Origin: Kordiimonas aestuarii
GTDB taxonomy: Bacteria > Pseudomonadota > Alphaproteobacteria > Sphingomonadales > Kordiimonadaceae
Direction of reading: 5' to 3'
Assembly (NCBI RefSeq): GCF_025574465.1
Contig: NZ_JAOBPP010000019.1
Span: 124,001-188,000, forward strand
Length of the DNA stretch: 64,000 nt
Made by a program: the position numbers and the translations under genes. A model generated the notes under the pieces. The model saw only the letters and a program-made list of their open reading frames with translations. It was not told where the DNA came from and searched no databases. Shown one piece after another: positions 1 through 8,633 of this stretch. Each line of letters starts with the position of its first letter. Positions within the stretch are counted from its first letter, which is position 1.

Positions 1-225
1 GATGAACAGGATGACGTGCTGGAAGCCATCAAGCGCGGCGACGTGATGCCATACTCAAAAATAAAACGCATCGTGGAATCGAAACTGGATGGCGTCGTTG
101 TAGGCCAGCAGCTTAGGCGGACCAACCGCGGCTGGCAGTATGATCTGCGCGTGCGGCGAAAAGATGGCCGGGTTTTGATGGCGACCGTGAATGCCCAAAC
201 GGGTGAGATTGTCAGGACCAGATAA
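1..225 (+). CDS. PepSY-domain protein, 5' end outside the window
   Basis: The frame is open from base 1 and ends at a TAA at 223-225, so the gene starts upstream of the window. The visible 74 residues have the PepSY pattern: a short helix (SKIKRIVESKL) followed by a beta meander (WQYDLRVRRKDGRVLMATVN) ending in a turn of the AQTGEIV type. PepSY domains are usually periplasmic and often modulate proteases or sensor kinases. The gene lies 72 bp upstream of a response regulator and kinase on the same strand. PepSY genes often sit beside OmpR-type two-component systems, so it may be their target or modulator (inference). A GTG at 16 is an internal codon, not a likely start. Confidence 0.75.
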   Translation, partial: DEQDDVLEAIKRGDVMPYSKIKRIVESKLDGVVVGQQLRRTNRGWQYDLRVRRKDGRVLMATVNAQTGEIVRTR

Positions 226-297
226 GGCTGTGACCTGAAGCCCCATGGATACCCAGGGGCTGCCAAGGTTACGGCCGCGTGATGCGAGGAGAAGATA

Positions 298-969
298 ATG
301 CGGGTTCTTATTGTTGAAGATGATGCAGCGCTGGCAGGCCAGATGAAGCAAAGCCTCATTGACACGGGCTATTCGGTAGACCATGCCACCGACGGTGAGG
401 ACGGCCACTTTCTCGGCGATACCGAGCCTTATGATGCCGTGATCCTTGATCTTGGCCTGCCGGTGATGGATGGCGCCAGCATCCTCAAGCGCTGGCGCAC
501 CGACGGCAAGGAAATGCCGGTCCTGATTCTGACCGCGCGCGATGGCTGGACCGACAAGGTGGAAGGTCTGGATGCTGGTGCGGACGATTATCTTACCAAG
601 CCTTTTGTGATGGAAGAGCTGCTGGCGCGCCTGAGGGCGCTTATCCGGCGTTCGGTCGGGCAATCAAGCCCGCAGTTTTCATGCGGTCCGGTGATGCTGG
701 ATACCCGCAACGGCCGGGTCAGTGTGCATGGCCGCGCCATCAAACTGACAGCGCAGGAATTCAAGCTTCTGTCCTACCTGATGCATCATGAGGGCAAGGT
801 GGTGTCGCGCACCGAACTGACAGAGCATATTTACGATCAGGATTTTGACCGCGACAGCAACACCATCGAGGTGTTTGTGAACCGGATTCGGAAAAAGCTG
901 GATGTGCCGATTATCGCCACGGTGCGGGGGCTCGGCTACCGGCTTGAATGGCAAGAGGACAAGGCGTGA
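298..969 (+). CDS. OmpR/PhoP-family response regulator
   Basis: This 223-residue protein has an N-terminal receiver domain (about 1-115) and a C-terminal winged-helix DNA-binding domain (about 128-220). Acidic residues are at EDD 7-9, the phospho-acceptor Asp is about residue 51 (DAVILDLGLPVMDG), and the conserved Lys lies in DDYLTKPF. The C-terminal part has the OmpR-type pattern (LTAQEFKLLSYL, then NTIEVFVNRIRKKL and VRGLGYRL). The ATG at 298 follows a GAGGAGAAG ribosome site. Its stop overlaps the GTG start of the kinase, so the two are coupled. It resembles PhoP-type regulators, but the inducing signal cannot be read from the sequence. Confidence 0.95.
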   Translation: MRVLIVEDDAALAGQMKQSLIDTGYSVDHATDGEDGHFLGDTEPYDAVILDLGLPVMDGASILKRWRTDGKEMPVLILTARDGWTDKVEGLDAGADDYLTKPFVMEELLARLRALIRRSVGQSSPQFSCGPVMLDTRNGRVSVHGRAIKLTAQEFKLLSYLMHHEGKVVSRTELTEHIYDQDFDRDSNTIEVFVNRIRKKLDVPIIATVRGLGYRLEWQEDKA

Positions 970-2327
970 TCGAGGCCACTGGCCGTTTCTTCCGCTCGCT
1001 GACAGGGCGGCTTTTACTCTCTGCGATCCTGTGGTCTGCCGCCGCGCTGGCCGTGGGGGGCATGTTGTTGTCTTTCGCCTTCCGCACCTATGTGCTGACC
1101 GACATTGACCGCAAGCTTGAGATGATGATCGACACCATGGTCGGCATCAGCGAGATTTCACCCGAGGGCGTGCTGCGGTTTAACCAGCCGCTTCTCGACC
1201 AGCGCTTCGCTGCGCCATACTCTGGCTGGTACTGGCAAATTTCCGAACTGGACAGCCAGCCCTTCCGTTCCCGCAGCTTGTGGGACTTTGAACTCGCACC
1301 CGACCTTGATCATCGTGCCTTTTCATTGAAGCTGTCAGAGGTGCCCGGGCCGGACGGGCAGGACCTGCGTGTGGCGGAACGGGATATTATCCTGCCGGAA
1401 GCCGACCGCATTTTTCGCTATCAGGTGGCAACCGATACAGGCGAAGTGCGCGACGCGATCGCCCGTTTTAACTGGTTGTTGATGGGGGCGCTTGCTTTCA
1501 TCATGTTTACCGTGTCGCTCGCGCTTGTCATTCAGGTGGCCTATGGTTTGCGGCCGCTTCGTAACCTGCGGCGTAGCCTGACTGCGGTCAGGAGCGGCCA
1601 TAAGGAACGGATCGATGGCGACTGGCCCGAGGATTTGCGTCCGCTCGCCCAGGAAATAAACGCCCTGATCGACCAGAACGAAAAGCTGGTGGACCGGGCA
1701 CGCACGCATGTGGGCAACCTGGCGCATGCGCTCAAGACCCCGCTGAGCGTGATCATGAACGAGGTTGAGAATGACACCTCGAAAAAAGGTCAGGCGATTG
1801 CCCTGCAGGCCAAGAATATCCGCGAGCATGTTGACCATCACCTCAAGCGCGCCCGTATCGCGGGGGGCGGCTCCGGCCCCGGCCTGCCAATCAGGGAACG
1901 CATGGAAAAGGTGGCACGGGCCATTGCCCGGCTCAACCGTGACAAGGACCTTGAGGTCACGGTCAGTTGCCCGGAGGACCTGAAGTTTGACGGCGAAAAA
2001 GAAGATTTTGACGAGATCCTTGGCAATATCGTCGACAACGCAGGCAAGTGGGCGTCATCGGTGGTGACGATGACCGCTCAGCGCACAGAGGAAAACCTGC
2101 GCCGCCCCTATATGGATATTCGGGTTGAGGATGACGGCCCCGGCGTGCCAGCGGAGGAACGGGAAACCCTCTTTGAGCGCGGCAAGCGCCTTGACGAACA
2201 TGTGCCGGGCACAGGGCTTGGCCTAGCCATTGTGCGTGATATTGTTGAACTTTATGGCGGCACGGCCTATCTGGATGAAGCCAAGCTTGGCGGCCTGGCC
2301 GTCGTCATGCGCCTGCCCGCCAAATAG
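966..2327 (+). CDS. Membrane sensor histidine kinase, partner of the upstream regulator
   Basis: I chose the GTG at 966 because it overlaps the regulator stop (GTGA) and follows AAGAGGA at a good spacing; an ATG at 948 in the same frame has no ribosome site. The 453-residue protein has two membrane helices (about 14-40 and 170-195) around a periplasmic sensor region, then HAMP-like linker, dimerisation helix with the H-box GNLAHALKTPLS (His about 255), N-box (GNIVDNAGKW) and G-boxes (DDGPGVP, GTGLGLAIV). This is the architecture of PhoQ-like kinases, with a HALKTPL phosphorylation motif. It should phosphorylate the regulator encoded just upstream. Confidence 0.93.
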   Translation: MIEATGRFFRSLTGRLLLSAILWSAAALAVGGMLLSFAFRTYVLTDIDRKLEMMIDTMVGISEISPEGVLRFNQPLLDQRFAAPYSGWYWQISELDSQPFRSRSLWDFELAPDLDHRAFSLKLSEVPGPDGQDLRVAERDIILPEADRIFRYQVATDTGEVRDAIARFNWLLMGALAFIMFTVSLALVIQVAYGLRPLRNLRRSLTAVRSGHKERIDGDWPEDLRPLAQEINALIDQNEKLVDRARTHVGNLAHALKTPLSVIMNEVENDTSKKGQAIALQAKNIREHVDHHLKRARIAGGGSGPGLPIRERMEKVARAIARLNRDKDLEVTVSCPEDLKFDGEKEDFDEILGNIVDNAGKWASSVVTMTAQRTEENLRRPYMDIRVEDDGPGVPAEERETLFERGKRLDEHVPGTGLGLAIVRDIVELYGGTAYLDEAKLGGLAVVMRLPAK

Positions 2328-2330
2328 CCG

Positions 2331-2720
2331 CTATTTTTCCCGCATTTCAAGGGCCGCCATGGCCAGCATCACCCAGCCCGCCATCAGGCACAGCCCGCCA
2401 ATGGGCGTAAGCCAGTGAAATGGTCCAAGGCTGCCTGGCCCCATCAACGCCCGCATATAGAGCGTGCCAGAGAACAGCACGGTACCGATGAAAAAGGCGA
2501 ACGCTGCGCGACCGGGCATTTCACCCTCTGTACGGAAGGCGACAAAGGCGGTGCCCAGCATTGCGAGGGCGTGAAAAAACTGATAGGTGGCGGCCTGGGA
2601 AAAAAGCCCGGCACCGCCAGCGGCAAGATAGGGTGCAAGGAAGTGGGACCCAAGCGCCGATGCGCCCGTTGCAATCAGGCCGTGGATCGCTGCAAGCAGC
2701 ACAATAAACCGCATCTCCAT
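2331..2720 (-). CDS. DUF423 (YwdK/YgdD-type) small membrane protein
   Basis: The start is set at the ATG at 2718-2720 because AGAAAGGGGC precedes it; the frame remains open a further 53 codons upstream, but that part looks non-coding. The 129-residue product begins MEMRFIVLLAAIHGLIATGA and has four hydrophobic segments, with the DUF423 features GASALGSHF near the N-terminus, YQFFHALAML and FSGTLYMRALMG in the middle, and a terminal PIGGLCLMAGWVMLA. The family is widespread and inner-membrane; its molecular function is not established. It converges on the kinase gene with only 3 bp between stop codons. Confidence 0.9.
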   Translation of the reverse strand: MEMRFIVLLAAIHGLIATGASALGSHFLAPYLAAGGAGLFSQAATYQFFHALAMLGTAFVAFRTEGEMPGRAAFAFFIGTVLFSGTLYMRALMGPGSLGPFHWLTPIGGLCLMAGWVMLAMAALEMREK

Positions 2721-3193
2721 GAAAATGCCCCTTTCTGTTAATATTTTAGAGAGAAATATACCGTATCGGTAGCAGAGCATACCGGGTGCGGCCAGGATAT
2801 CAAGCGGCCATGAAGTGGCATGGTTGCGGAATAGGATTGCGCACTTTCCTGTTGCTGCAGAACAGTTTCCTGACTTCATCGTTCGATGAAAGCAGGGCTT
2901 GGCAACGCAGGATTTTGTGCTACTGTTATTACAGTAATAATTGTATTTGGCACGGTGTGCGGGTATTTTGAGACGTTGATCAAAAAATGCCTTGAGAGAG
3001 CTGAACTGATATCGCGCGATTGGGGTCGAGTTGATAACAGCATAGCCAGCGGCAATGATACCGGTGGCAATTAAATGTTGTTAGGAACATGCGGTAAATG
3101 AGCAGTGGTTGGGGAGCGTGTATTTAATCGGCGCGACAGCGTCGTGCTCCCGGTTGCCAGCTGGCATCTGGGTCATGAGTAAAGGAGACCGCA
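2721..3193. other. 473-bp intergenic region with a perfect inverted repeat
   Basis: No convincing gene is seen. The region separates divergent genes (DUF423 leftward, hybrid kinase rightward). A perfect inverted repeat TACTGT-TATT-ACAGTA lies at 2921-2936 in an AT-rich patch and could be an operator. The 62-codon frame at 2886-3074 contains one hydrophobic stretch but has no ribosome site, so it is not called. Confidence 0.5.
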
Positions 3194-4882
3194 GTGCTTC
3201 AGGAGATTATCAATACCGCCAACATGGGTTTTGTTGTTGTCGGCCCGCAGTTTGACATTCGCCTCTGGAACCGATGGATGGTGCAGGTGACAGGGGTGGA
3301 AAGCGAGGTGGCGTGCTGCCGGACCTTGCTGGATGTTTTGCCTTCCATCCGCCATTCTGCTCTCCTTGAAAAGATCGAAGCCGCGCTGAACGACGGTGTT
3401 TCCGTACGGTTGCCGCCGTCCGAGCGAGGCAAGCTGTCAGAGCTTGGGTCGATGAATATCCTTATTCAACCGCTCAAAACCCGTCGGTATATGCATTCGC
3501 TGAAACCCGTGAACGAGGACCGCGCAGACCCGTTGTGCCTGATACAGTTCAGCGTGCCGGGCGAACGCTCGCTGGCACCGTCACAGCAGCCGGCCCACAA
3601 CACCGCGGAACAGACATCTGCGACGGAGGGGGCTCGGCTTGAGTTCCTCGCCACCATTGGCCACCAGATCAGGACGCCGGTGAATGGCGTGCTGGGGGTT
3701 GCTGAACTGCTGGGTGGCACGAAGCTGAACCATGAGCAGCGTAAATATGTCGACCTGCTGGTGCGCTCAGGCCAGTCGCTCCTCGATTTTGTCAACGAGA
3801 TGACAGAGCTTTCGCTGCTGGAAGCCGGGCATGTCAGCCTTGATAAGGAATCGTTCAACCTGCCGCGACTGATGCAGGATGTGATGGATTTGTTCGCCTC
3901 ATCCGGGTCGTTCAAGGGGGTGAAGGCGGTGGTCGACCTGTCGCCCAACCTGCCTACTTTTGTGCGCACCGATATGCAGAAACTGCGTCAGGTTCTTGTG
4001 AACCTGCTATCAAACGCCTTCAAATTTACGGACCGGGGCACCGTGTCGCTGACAGTCAAATATGAAGGCAATGAAGAAAGCGGTGATATCGAGATTGACG
4101 TGACGGACACGGGCGTCGGCATCCCGGCCGGGCGCTTGACCGGTTTGTTTGAAAAACTGCGCGTCGATAATACGGGCGTGACCCGGCTTTTCAATAAAAC
4201 CGGCCTTGGTCTTTTCATTTGTCAGGAACTTGTGGACCTGTTTGACGGCAGTATCCGGGTGGAAAGTGCCGTTGGCAAGGGAACAACTTTCACGGTTTCA
4301 CTCCCGGTCGAAGTTGCCGATGAACGTACGGGGCTTGCCGCGGAAAAAACCGCGCCGGACCGTCGTCTTGAAGACGCCGGGCCATGGCGGGTGCTGGTGG
4401 CCGAAGACAATCCGGTAAACCAGACTCTGATCGAAAAATTGCTTGAAGCCCACGGCCATGAGGCGGTGATTGTGCCTAACGGACAGGAAGCCGTGCGGGC
4501 CATGCAGGTGAGCGGCAAGTTTGATATTATCCTTATGGATATTTCCATGCCGGTGATGGACGGGCTCGAAGCCACGGCGCTGATCCGCTCGCTGGTGGGT
4601 GGTCGGGGCATGACGCCCATCATCGCCCTGACGGCACACGCGCTGGAGGGGGACCGAGAAATTTTCCTGGAAGCAGGCATGGACGGTTACCACAGTAAAC
4701 CCGTGGACGCGCGCAAGCTGTTTGAGACCATGGCGCGCACCATTCAGGCCCGCGACAAGGCCAGCAAGGGTGAGGCTTTCAAGGTGCCAGGACGATCGGA
4801 ACCCCAAGAGAATGTGCAAGTGAATTGGCCACGCTCCCCAGAATCAGGTCTGCAACGCGGGACCGACCCCGGCGACCAATAA
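3194..4882 (+). CDS. Soluble hybrid histidine kinase (PAS-HisKA-HATPase-REC)
   Basis: The GTG at 3194 follows AAAGGAG at 3182-3187. The 562 residues read as a PAS-like N-terminal domain (about 5-110, MGFVVVGPQFDIRLWN), HisKA (LATIGHQIRTPVNGVLG, His about 157), HATPase_c (LVNLLSNAFKFT, DTGVGIP, KTGLGLFIC) and a C-terminal receiver (VAEDNPVNQTL; Asp about 449 in ILMDISMPVMDG; Lys in YHSKP). No membrane segment is present, so it should sense a cytoplasmic cue. With only an N-terminal PAS and a single REC, it needs an Hpt protein or separate regulator downstream, not seen here. The last roughly 35 residues, beyond the receiver, are encoded opposite the 3' end of the universal stress gene. Confidence 0.93.
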   Translation: MLQEIINTANMGFVVVGPQFDIRLWNRWMVQVTGVESEVACCRTLLDVLPSIRHSALLEKIEAALNDGVSVRLPPSERGKLSELGSMNILIQPLKTRRYMHSLKPVNEDRADPLCLIQFSVPGERSLAPSQQPAHNTAEQTSATEGARLEFLATIGHQIRTPVNGVLGVAELLGGTKLNHEQRKYVDLLVRSGQSLLDFVNEMTELSLLEAGHVSLDKESFNLPRLMQDVMDLFASSGSFKGVKAVVDLSPNLPTFVRTDMQKLRQVLVNLLSNAFKFTDRGTVSLTVKYEGNEESGDIEIDVTDTGVGIPAGRLTGLFEKLRVDNTGVTRLFNKTGLGLFICQELVDLFDGSIRVESAVGKGTTFTVSLPVEVADERTGLAAEKTAPDRRLEDAGPWRVLVAEDNPVNQTLIEKLLEAHGHEAVIVPNGQEAVRAMQVSGKFDIILMDISMPVMDGLEATALIRSLVGGRGMTPIIALTAHALEGDREIFLEAGMDGYHSKPVDARKLFETMARTIQARDKASKGEAFKVPGRSEPQENVQVNWPRSPESGLQRGTDPGDQ

Positions 4883-5222
4883 AAACATGGGAGGCATGAT
4901 CGGCCTTCACCCGGTCACGGATCACCTTGACCGGGTGGCCCCAGTGAAATTCGGACGTCAAGGTGACACCCTTGTCTTTATGGCGTTCAAGCAATGGCTG
5001 GAGAATCTCGTCGTGCGCAGTCCGTTCCTCCTCCTGTTTTTCAAGCGGACGCACGGCGATTTGCTCAACGCTCATGGGTTGATAACCCGACCAGGGAATG
5101 ACGGTGACCAGACATACCTTCGCCCCGGTTTTTGCTGCAAGTGACACAGCATGATCCGCGGCGCGGTTTCCCCATTCGCTGCCATCGACAGCAACGAGAT
5201 ACAGCTCTTTTCTCTTTGTCAT
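4779..5222 (-). CDS. Universal stress protein (UspA family)
   Basis: This 147-residue single-domain Usp starts MTKRKELYLVAVDGSEWGNRA, with the usual beta1 motif VAVDGS, and ends with the nucleotide-loop pattern FIGRRGRSRVADLILGSVANSLAHSLGVPIVL (GxxG(R)x9G(S/T) type). That motif suggests an ATP-binding Usp rather than the non-binding UspA class. The ATG at 5222 follows AAGGAG on the minus strand. The last 104 bp are antisense to the hybrid kinase 3' end, so the two genes are convergent and overlapping. Role: cytoplasmic stress survival protein; specific target unknown. Confidence 0.92.
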   Translation of the reverse strand: MTKRKELYLVAVDGSEWGNRAADHAVSLAAKTGAKVCLVTVIPWSGYQPMSVEQIAVRPLEKQEEERTAHDEILQPLLERHKDKGVTLTSEFHWGHPVKVIRDRVKADHASHVFIGRRGRSRVADLILGSVANSLAHSLGVPIVLAP

Positions 5223-5310
5223 GAAAAACTCCTTCGGTTGGCCATTACAGGGCCTTTATACCGAAGGGGAAGTGGACAGTCTTTGATTTGCATCAAACGC
5301 GGCGGTGGGG

Positions 5311-6936
5311 TTAAGTAACCTCAAGCCTGAGCGACGCCTTGATCATGTCGGCGCATTTTTCTGCGATCATAATGGTGGGCGCGTTGGTGTTGCCGCCAAT
5401 CAGGCGCGGCATCACGGAGGCGTCCACAACCCGCAGACATTCGATGCCGATCACCTTCAGCGCCGGGTCTACAACGCTTGACGCATTGTCGCTTGGGCCC
5501 ATGGCGCAGGTGCCAACGGGGTGATAAATCGACTCTGCCTTGTCGCGGATGATGGCTTCCGTCGCCGTGTCGTCGTCGATATCCACGCCATACCACGGGT
5601 CTTTCTCCCTTTCGGTGAGGTCCAGAAGCGCAGGTTGATGCATCAGGCGGCGCACCATTTTGACACCTTCGCGCATCACACGCATATCCTCAGGCGCAGA
5701 GAGATAATTGGGGTCAATTTTTGCCGCGGTCAGTGGGTCGCTGGATGAAAGGCTGATGGTTCCCCGGCTTTGCGGTCTGAGCTGGCAGACATGAATGCCG
5801 TAGCCGTGCTCATGCGCGTCTTCAAAGCCGTGCGGCTTGTCGGCCATCGCCAGCATGATATGAAACTGGATGTCTGGCCGTTCAAGCGCCTCGTCGGTCT
5901 TGAGAAAAGCCCCGACAGGTGTCACGCAGTCCGACAGCACACCGGGCTTTTTCATCAGCCATTTCACAAGCTCCGGCACGCCGCGGTGCGGCGCCTGATA
6001 GCGGTATACCGAAATTGGGTCAATCAGGTGCGCATAAACCGTCAGGTCCAGATGGTCCTGCATGTTTTTGCCCACGCCCTTCAGCTCGTGCATGACCGGT
6101 AGGCCAACACGCTGAATATCATCTGGATCGCCGATGCCGGACAGTTGCAGAAGCTGTGGGCTGTTGATGGCGCCGCCGCACAGGATGACCTCCCGTCCGG
6201 CGTTCCATGTCTCGAGCTTTCCCCTGCGGCTGAGTTCAATGCCGGTAGCGCGCCGTCCCTTCAGGATAACCCGGCGCACTTGTGCCTCTGTCAGAATAGT
6301 CAGGTTGGGGCGTTTCCTGGCGTCACCAAGGTATGCGCGCGACGCACTTTGGCGGCGGCCGTTCCTGATGGTCTGGTCGTACCAGCCCACGCCTTCCTGA
6401 GCAGGGCCGTTAAAATCATCGGTGAAGGGCAGGCCCATTTCGTTTGCTGCGTTGAGGAAGGCGATATTGATCGGGTTGGTGGAGGTATGCTGTGTGGTCT
6501 TGAGCGGCCCGTCCGTGCTGTGGAATGCGTCTTCTGCCCGGTCGCTGCCTTCCGCTTTTTTGAAGTAGGGCAACACATGGTCAAAGCTCCAGCCGGTGCA
6601 GCCCATCTGCGCCCATTCATCATAGTCGCGCGCGTGCCCGCGCACATACAAAAGCCCGTTGATGGACGACGACCCACCCAGTACCTTGCCGCGTGGCCAG
6701 AATAGCTTGCGACCGTTCAGGTTTTTCTGCGGTTCCGTCCAATAGTTCCAGTTCAGTTTGTTGGGCGGCACCACCTTGATGATCATACCGGGCGCGTCGA
6801 CAGCCATCTGGCCGTCTTTTTTGCCCGCCTCGATCAATAGCACGGAAAGCCGGCTGTCTTCGCTCAGTCGCGCAGCCATCGTGCATCCCGCGGAACCGGC
6901 ACCGACGACGATATAGTCAAAGGTTTTTTCGCTCAT
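5311..6936 (-). CDS. GMC-family FAD oxidoreductase (choline/alcohol dehydrogenase-like)
   Basis: The 541 residues match the length of choline dehydrogenase-type GMC enzymes. Seen are the N-terminal FAD site (YIVVGAGSAGCTMAARLSED), GMC signature 1 (GKVLGGSSSINGLLYVRG, about 83-100), signature 2 (GGAINSPQLLQLSGIG, about 255-270) and the C-terminal catalytic region HPVGTCAMG followed by VVDASVMPRLIGGNTNAPT. Family members oxidise primary alcohols; the true substrate is unknown. It lies 10 bp downstream of a P450 gene on the same strand, so P450 hydroxylation followed by alcohol oxidation of the same, probably hydrophobic, compound is a reasonable inference. Confidence 0.93.
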   Translation of the reverse strand: MSEKTFDYIVVGAGSAGCTMAARLSEDSRLSVLLIEAGKKDGQMAVDAPGMIIKVVPPNKLNWNYWTEPQKNLNGRKLFWPRGKVLGGSSSINGLLYVRGHARDYDEWAQMGCTGWSFDHVLPYFKKAEGSDRAEDAFHSTDGPLKTTQHTSTNPINIAFLNAANEMGLPFTDDFNGPAQEGVGWYDQTIRNGRRQSASRAYLGDARKRPNLTILTEAQVRRVILKGRRATGIELSRRGKLETWNAGREVILCGGAINSPQLLQLSGIGDPDDIQRVGLPVMHELKGVGKNMQDHLDLTVYAHLIDPISVYRYQAPHRGVPELVKWLMKKPGVLSDCVTPVGAFLKTDEALERPDIQFHIMLAMADKPHGFEDAHEHGYGIHVCQLRPQSRGTISLSSSDPLTAAKIDPNYLSAPEDMRVMREGVKMVRRLMHQPALLDLTEREKDPWYGVDIDDDTATEAIIRDKAESIYHPVGTCAMGPSDNASSVVDPALKVIGIECLRVVDASVMPRLIGGNTNAPTIMIAEKCADMIKASLRLEVT

Positions 6937-6946
6937 TCACGGTCCT

Positions 6947-8308
6947 TCAGGCGTCCAGCGGTTCAAGTGTGACGGGCAGGCCGTCCACCGGCTTGATCAG
7001 CGGCATGATCTGGAATTTCGTTTTATAGCCCTCAGGCACACGAATGTCGTAGTGCGGCAACAGGTGCGTCATGATAACCTTGGCCTGCATATAGGCAAAA
7101 TGCAGCCCCAGGCACATATGCGCCCCGCCGCCAAACGGCACCCATGCAAACCGGTGGCGGTCCCGCGCGCCGCCTTCGGGCGAAAAGCGCATGGGGTCAA
7201 AGGCCATGGGATCGTCCCATACCGTGGCGTCACGGTGGGTAGCCACCATGCTGATACCGATCATGGTGCCCTTCGGGATCACATGGCCACCAAACTCAAC
7301 GTCTCGCACCGTTTCGCGCGCAACCGCGGGCACGGGCGGGTTCAGTCTGAGGGCTTCCTTAAAGGCATATTCCGTCAGCGTAAGCTGGTTCATTTTGTCG
7401 TATGGTAGGCGGTCGTCGTTCAGCCCGAGCGCCTTCACCTCCGCCCGCAGCTTTTCCTGCCATTCGCGGTGGCGACCCAGTTCATAGACCAGGGTGGTAA
7501 CCGAACTGGTGATGGTGTCATGGGCCGCCATCCACAGGAAGATCATGTGGTCGATGATTTCCTGGTCGGTAAAGGTATTGCCGTCGTCATCTTTTGCCTG
7601 GCAAAGTTGGGTGAAGATATCAGTCGCGCTGCTGGTGCGGCGCTCGGGAATCATTTTGCGCAGAAATTCCACCATGAAGGCGCGGCACTTTACCCCCTTG
7701 GCCATCAGGCTGCCGGGCAGGGGAATGCGAACCACACCAACGGAAGCGGCGACCATGTGGGTTAGCGCAGCATTAACCCGTTCGCTGTCTTCCCCCGGTT
7801 CAAGGCCAAGGAAAACGGTGGTGGCCATATCCAGCGACAGTTGTTTGATCGCGGGATAAAATTCGAAACTCTTTGCCTCGCCCCACACCTTGATGCGGGC
7901 AGGCATATCGTCGTTCAGCCGCTCCAGATAACCTTTCATCGGACCGCTTTTAAAGGCTGCGGCCATGATATGCCGGTGCGCCTTATGCTCGTCAAAGTCC
8001 ATCAGCATCAGGCCGCGCGGAAACAAGCGGCCGAGAAAGGCATTCCAGCCTTTTTCGCTTGAGAAATTGCGCCCCTTGTCCATCAGGACAAATTCGTTTG
8101 CGTCTGGACCCATCAGGTTCACGGTGTCACGGAAGAAACTGTTTGAACGGTATATGTCACCGTAGGTTTCGCGCATGTAGCGCCCGAAACCAACCGGGTC
8201 GTTGATAACTCTCAGGGTTTGGCCAAGGATCGGCCAGCCCATTTCACCTGGGATGTCTTTGAGTTTGGCACGCTTCCCGTTCGTGCCACCTTCAGCAACC
8301 GCTGACAT
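6947..8308 (-). CDS. Cytochrome P450
   Basis: The 453-residue soluble P450 has the I-helix motif (WMAAHDTITSS), the ExxR motif (EALRLNPP), the PERF-like region (FDPMRFSP) and the heme ligand loop FGGGAHMCLGLHFA (Cys about 399). The N-terminal pattern GWPILGQT, YGDIYRSN and the overall layout recall the CYP26/CYP120 group, whose members act on retinoids or terpenoids; this is impression, not proof. The ATG at 8308 follows GGGGGA. It is the first gene of a likely P450-GMC operon. No ferredoxin or reductase gene lies nearby, so redox partners must come from elsewhere. Upstream (8340-8354) is a palindrome like the one in the TetR/RND intergenic region. Confidence 0.95.
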   Translation of the reverse strand: MSAVAEGGTNGKRAKLKDIPGEMGWPILGQTLRVINDPVGFGRYMRETYGDIYRSNSFFRDTVNLMGPDANEFVLMDKGRNFSSEKGWNAFLGRLFPRGLMLMDFDEHKAHRHIMAAAFKSGPMKGYLERLNDDMPARIKVWGEAKSFEFYPAIKQLSLDMATTVFLGLEPGEDSERVNAALTHMVAASVGVVRIPLPGSLMAKGVKCRAFMVEFLRKMIPERRTSSATDIFTQLCQAKDDDGNTFTDQEIIDHMIFLWMAAHDTITSSVTTLVYELGRHREWQEKLRAEVKALGLNDDRLPYDKMNQLTLTEYAFKEALRLNPPVPAVARETVRDVEFGGHVIPKGTMIGISMVATHRDATVWDDPMAFDPMRFSPEGGARDRHRFAWVPFGGGAHMCLGLHFAYMQAKVIMTHLLPHYDIRVPEGYKTKFQIMPLIKPVDGLPVTLEPLDA

Positions 8309-8339
8309 ATATGTCCCCCAACAGTTGATGTGTAAAAAC

Positions 8340-8354
8340 GGAACTAGCTAGTCC
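8340..8354. promoter_or_regulatory. Palindrome in the P450 promoter region, similar to the TetR/RND site
   Basis: GGAACTAGCTAGTCC is nearly palindromic around CTAGCTAG and lies 32-46 bp upstream of the P450 start codon. Read on the minus strand as CTGGACTAGCTAGTTC it matches 13 of 16 bases of CTGGACTGTCTAGTCC between the tetR gene and the RND operon (38414-38429). A repressor site is inferred. Confidence 0.5.
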
Positions 8355-8633
8355 AGAAATAACTATAAGGCAGACCGGGCGCGAGTCAAACGGGCAATCG
8401 ATGCAAGCTGAAGCTGTGAGACCGATTGCCTGAGGCCGGTTTAGTTTCCAAGTCAGGCCAGGAAGCTCAAAGCTGGCCTTTGCAACTTCTTCATCTCGTC
8501 GCAAATCTTTTCCTGACTGGCACTCAAAGCCATCGCTGCGCTTTTTCCGCATCGGGCTCTATGTCAGTGGACGGGGCGCGTTCTATGGCGCCACCGGGCA
8601 GGAGCTCACCAAAAAACACCTCCATGGCACGGT
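8355..8633. other. Non-coding stretch next to a decayed gene
   Basis: Nothing convincing is seen in this stretch. It lies between the P450 promoter and the GSCFA remnant and may contain degraded remains of that gene, but no frame gives recognisable GSCFA C-terminal motifs. Confidence 0.4.

Noticed and set aside
2886-3074. 62-codon frame with one hydrophobic stretch
   Set aside because: No ribosome site, no homologue recognised, and it overlaps the probable operator at 2921-2936.
8292-8552. 86-codon minus-strand frame upstream of and overlapping the P450 start
   Set aside because: Low-complexity, non-conserved appearance, crosses the P450 promoter and start, and has no ribosome site.
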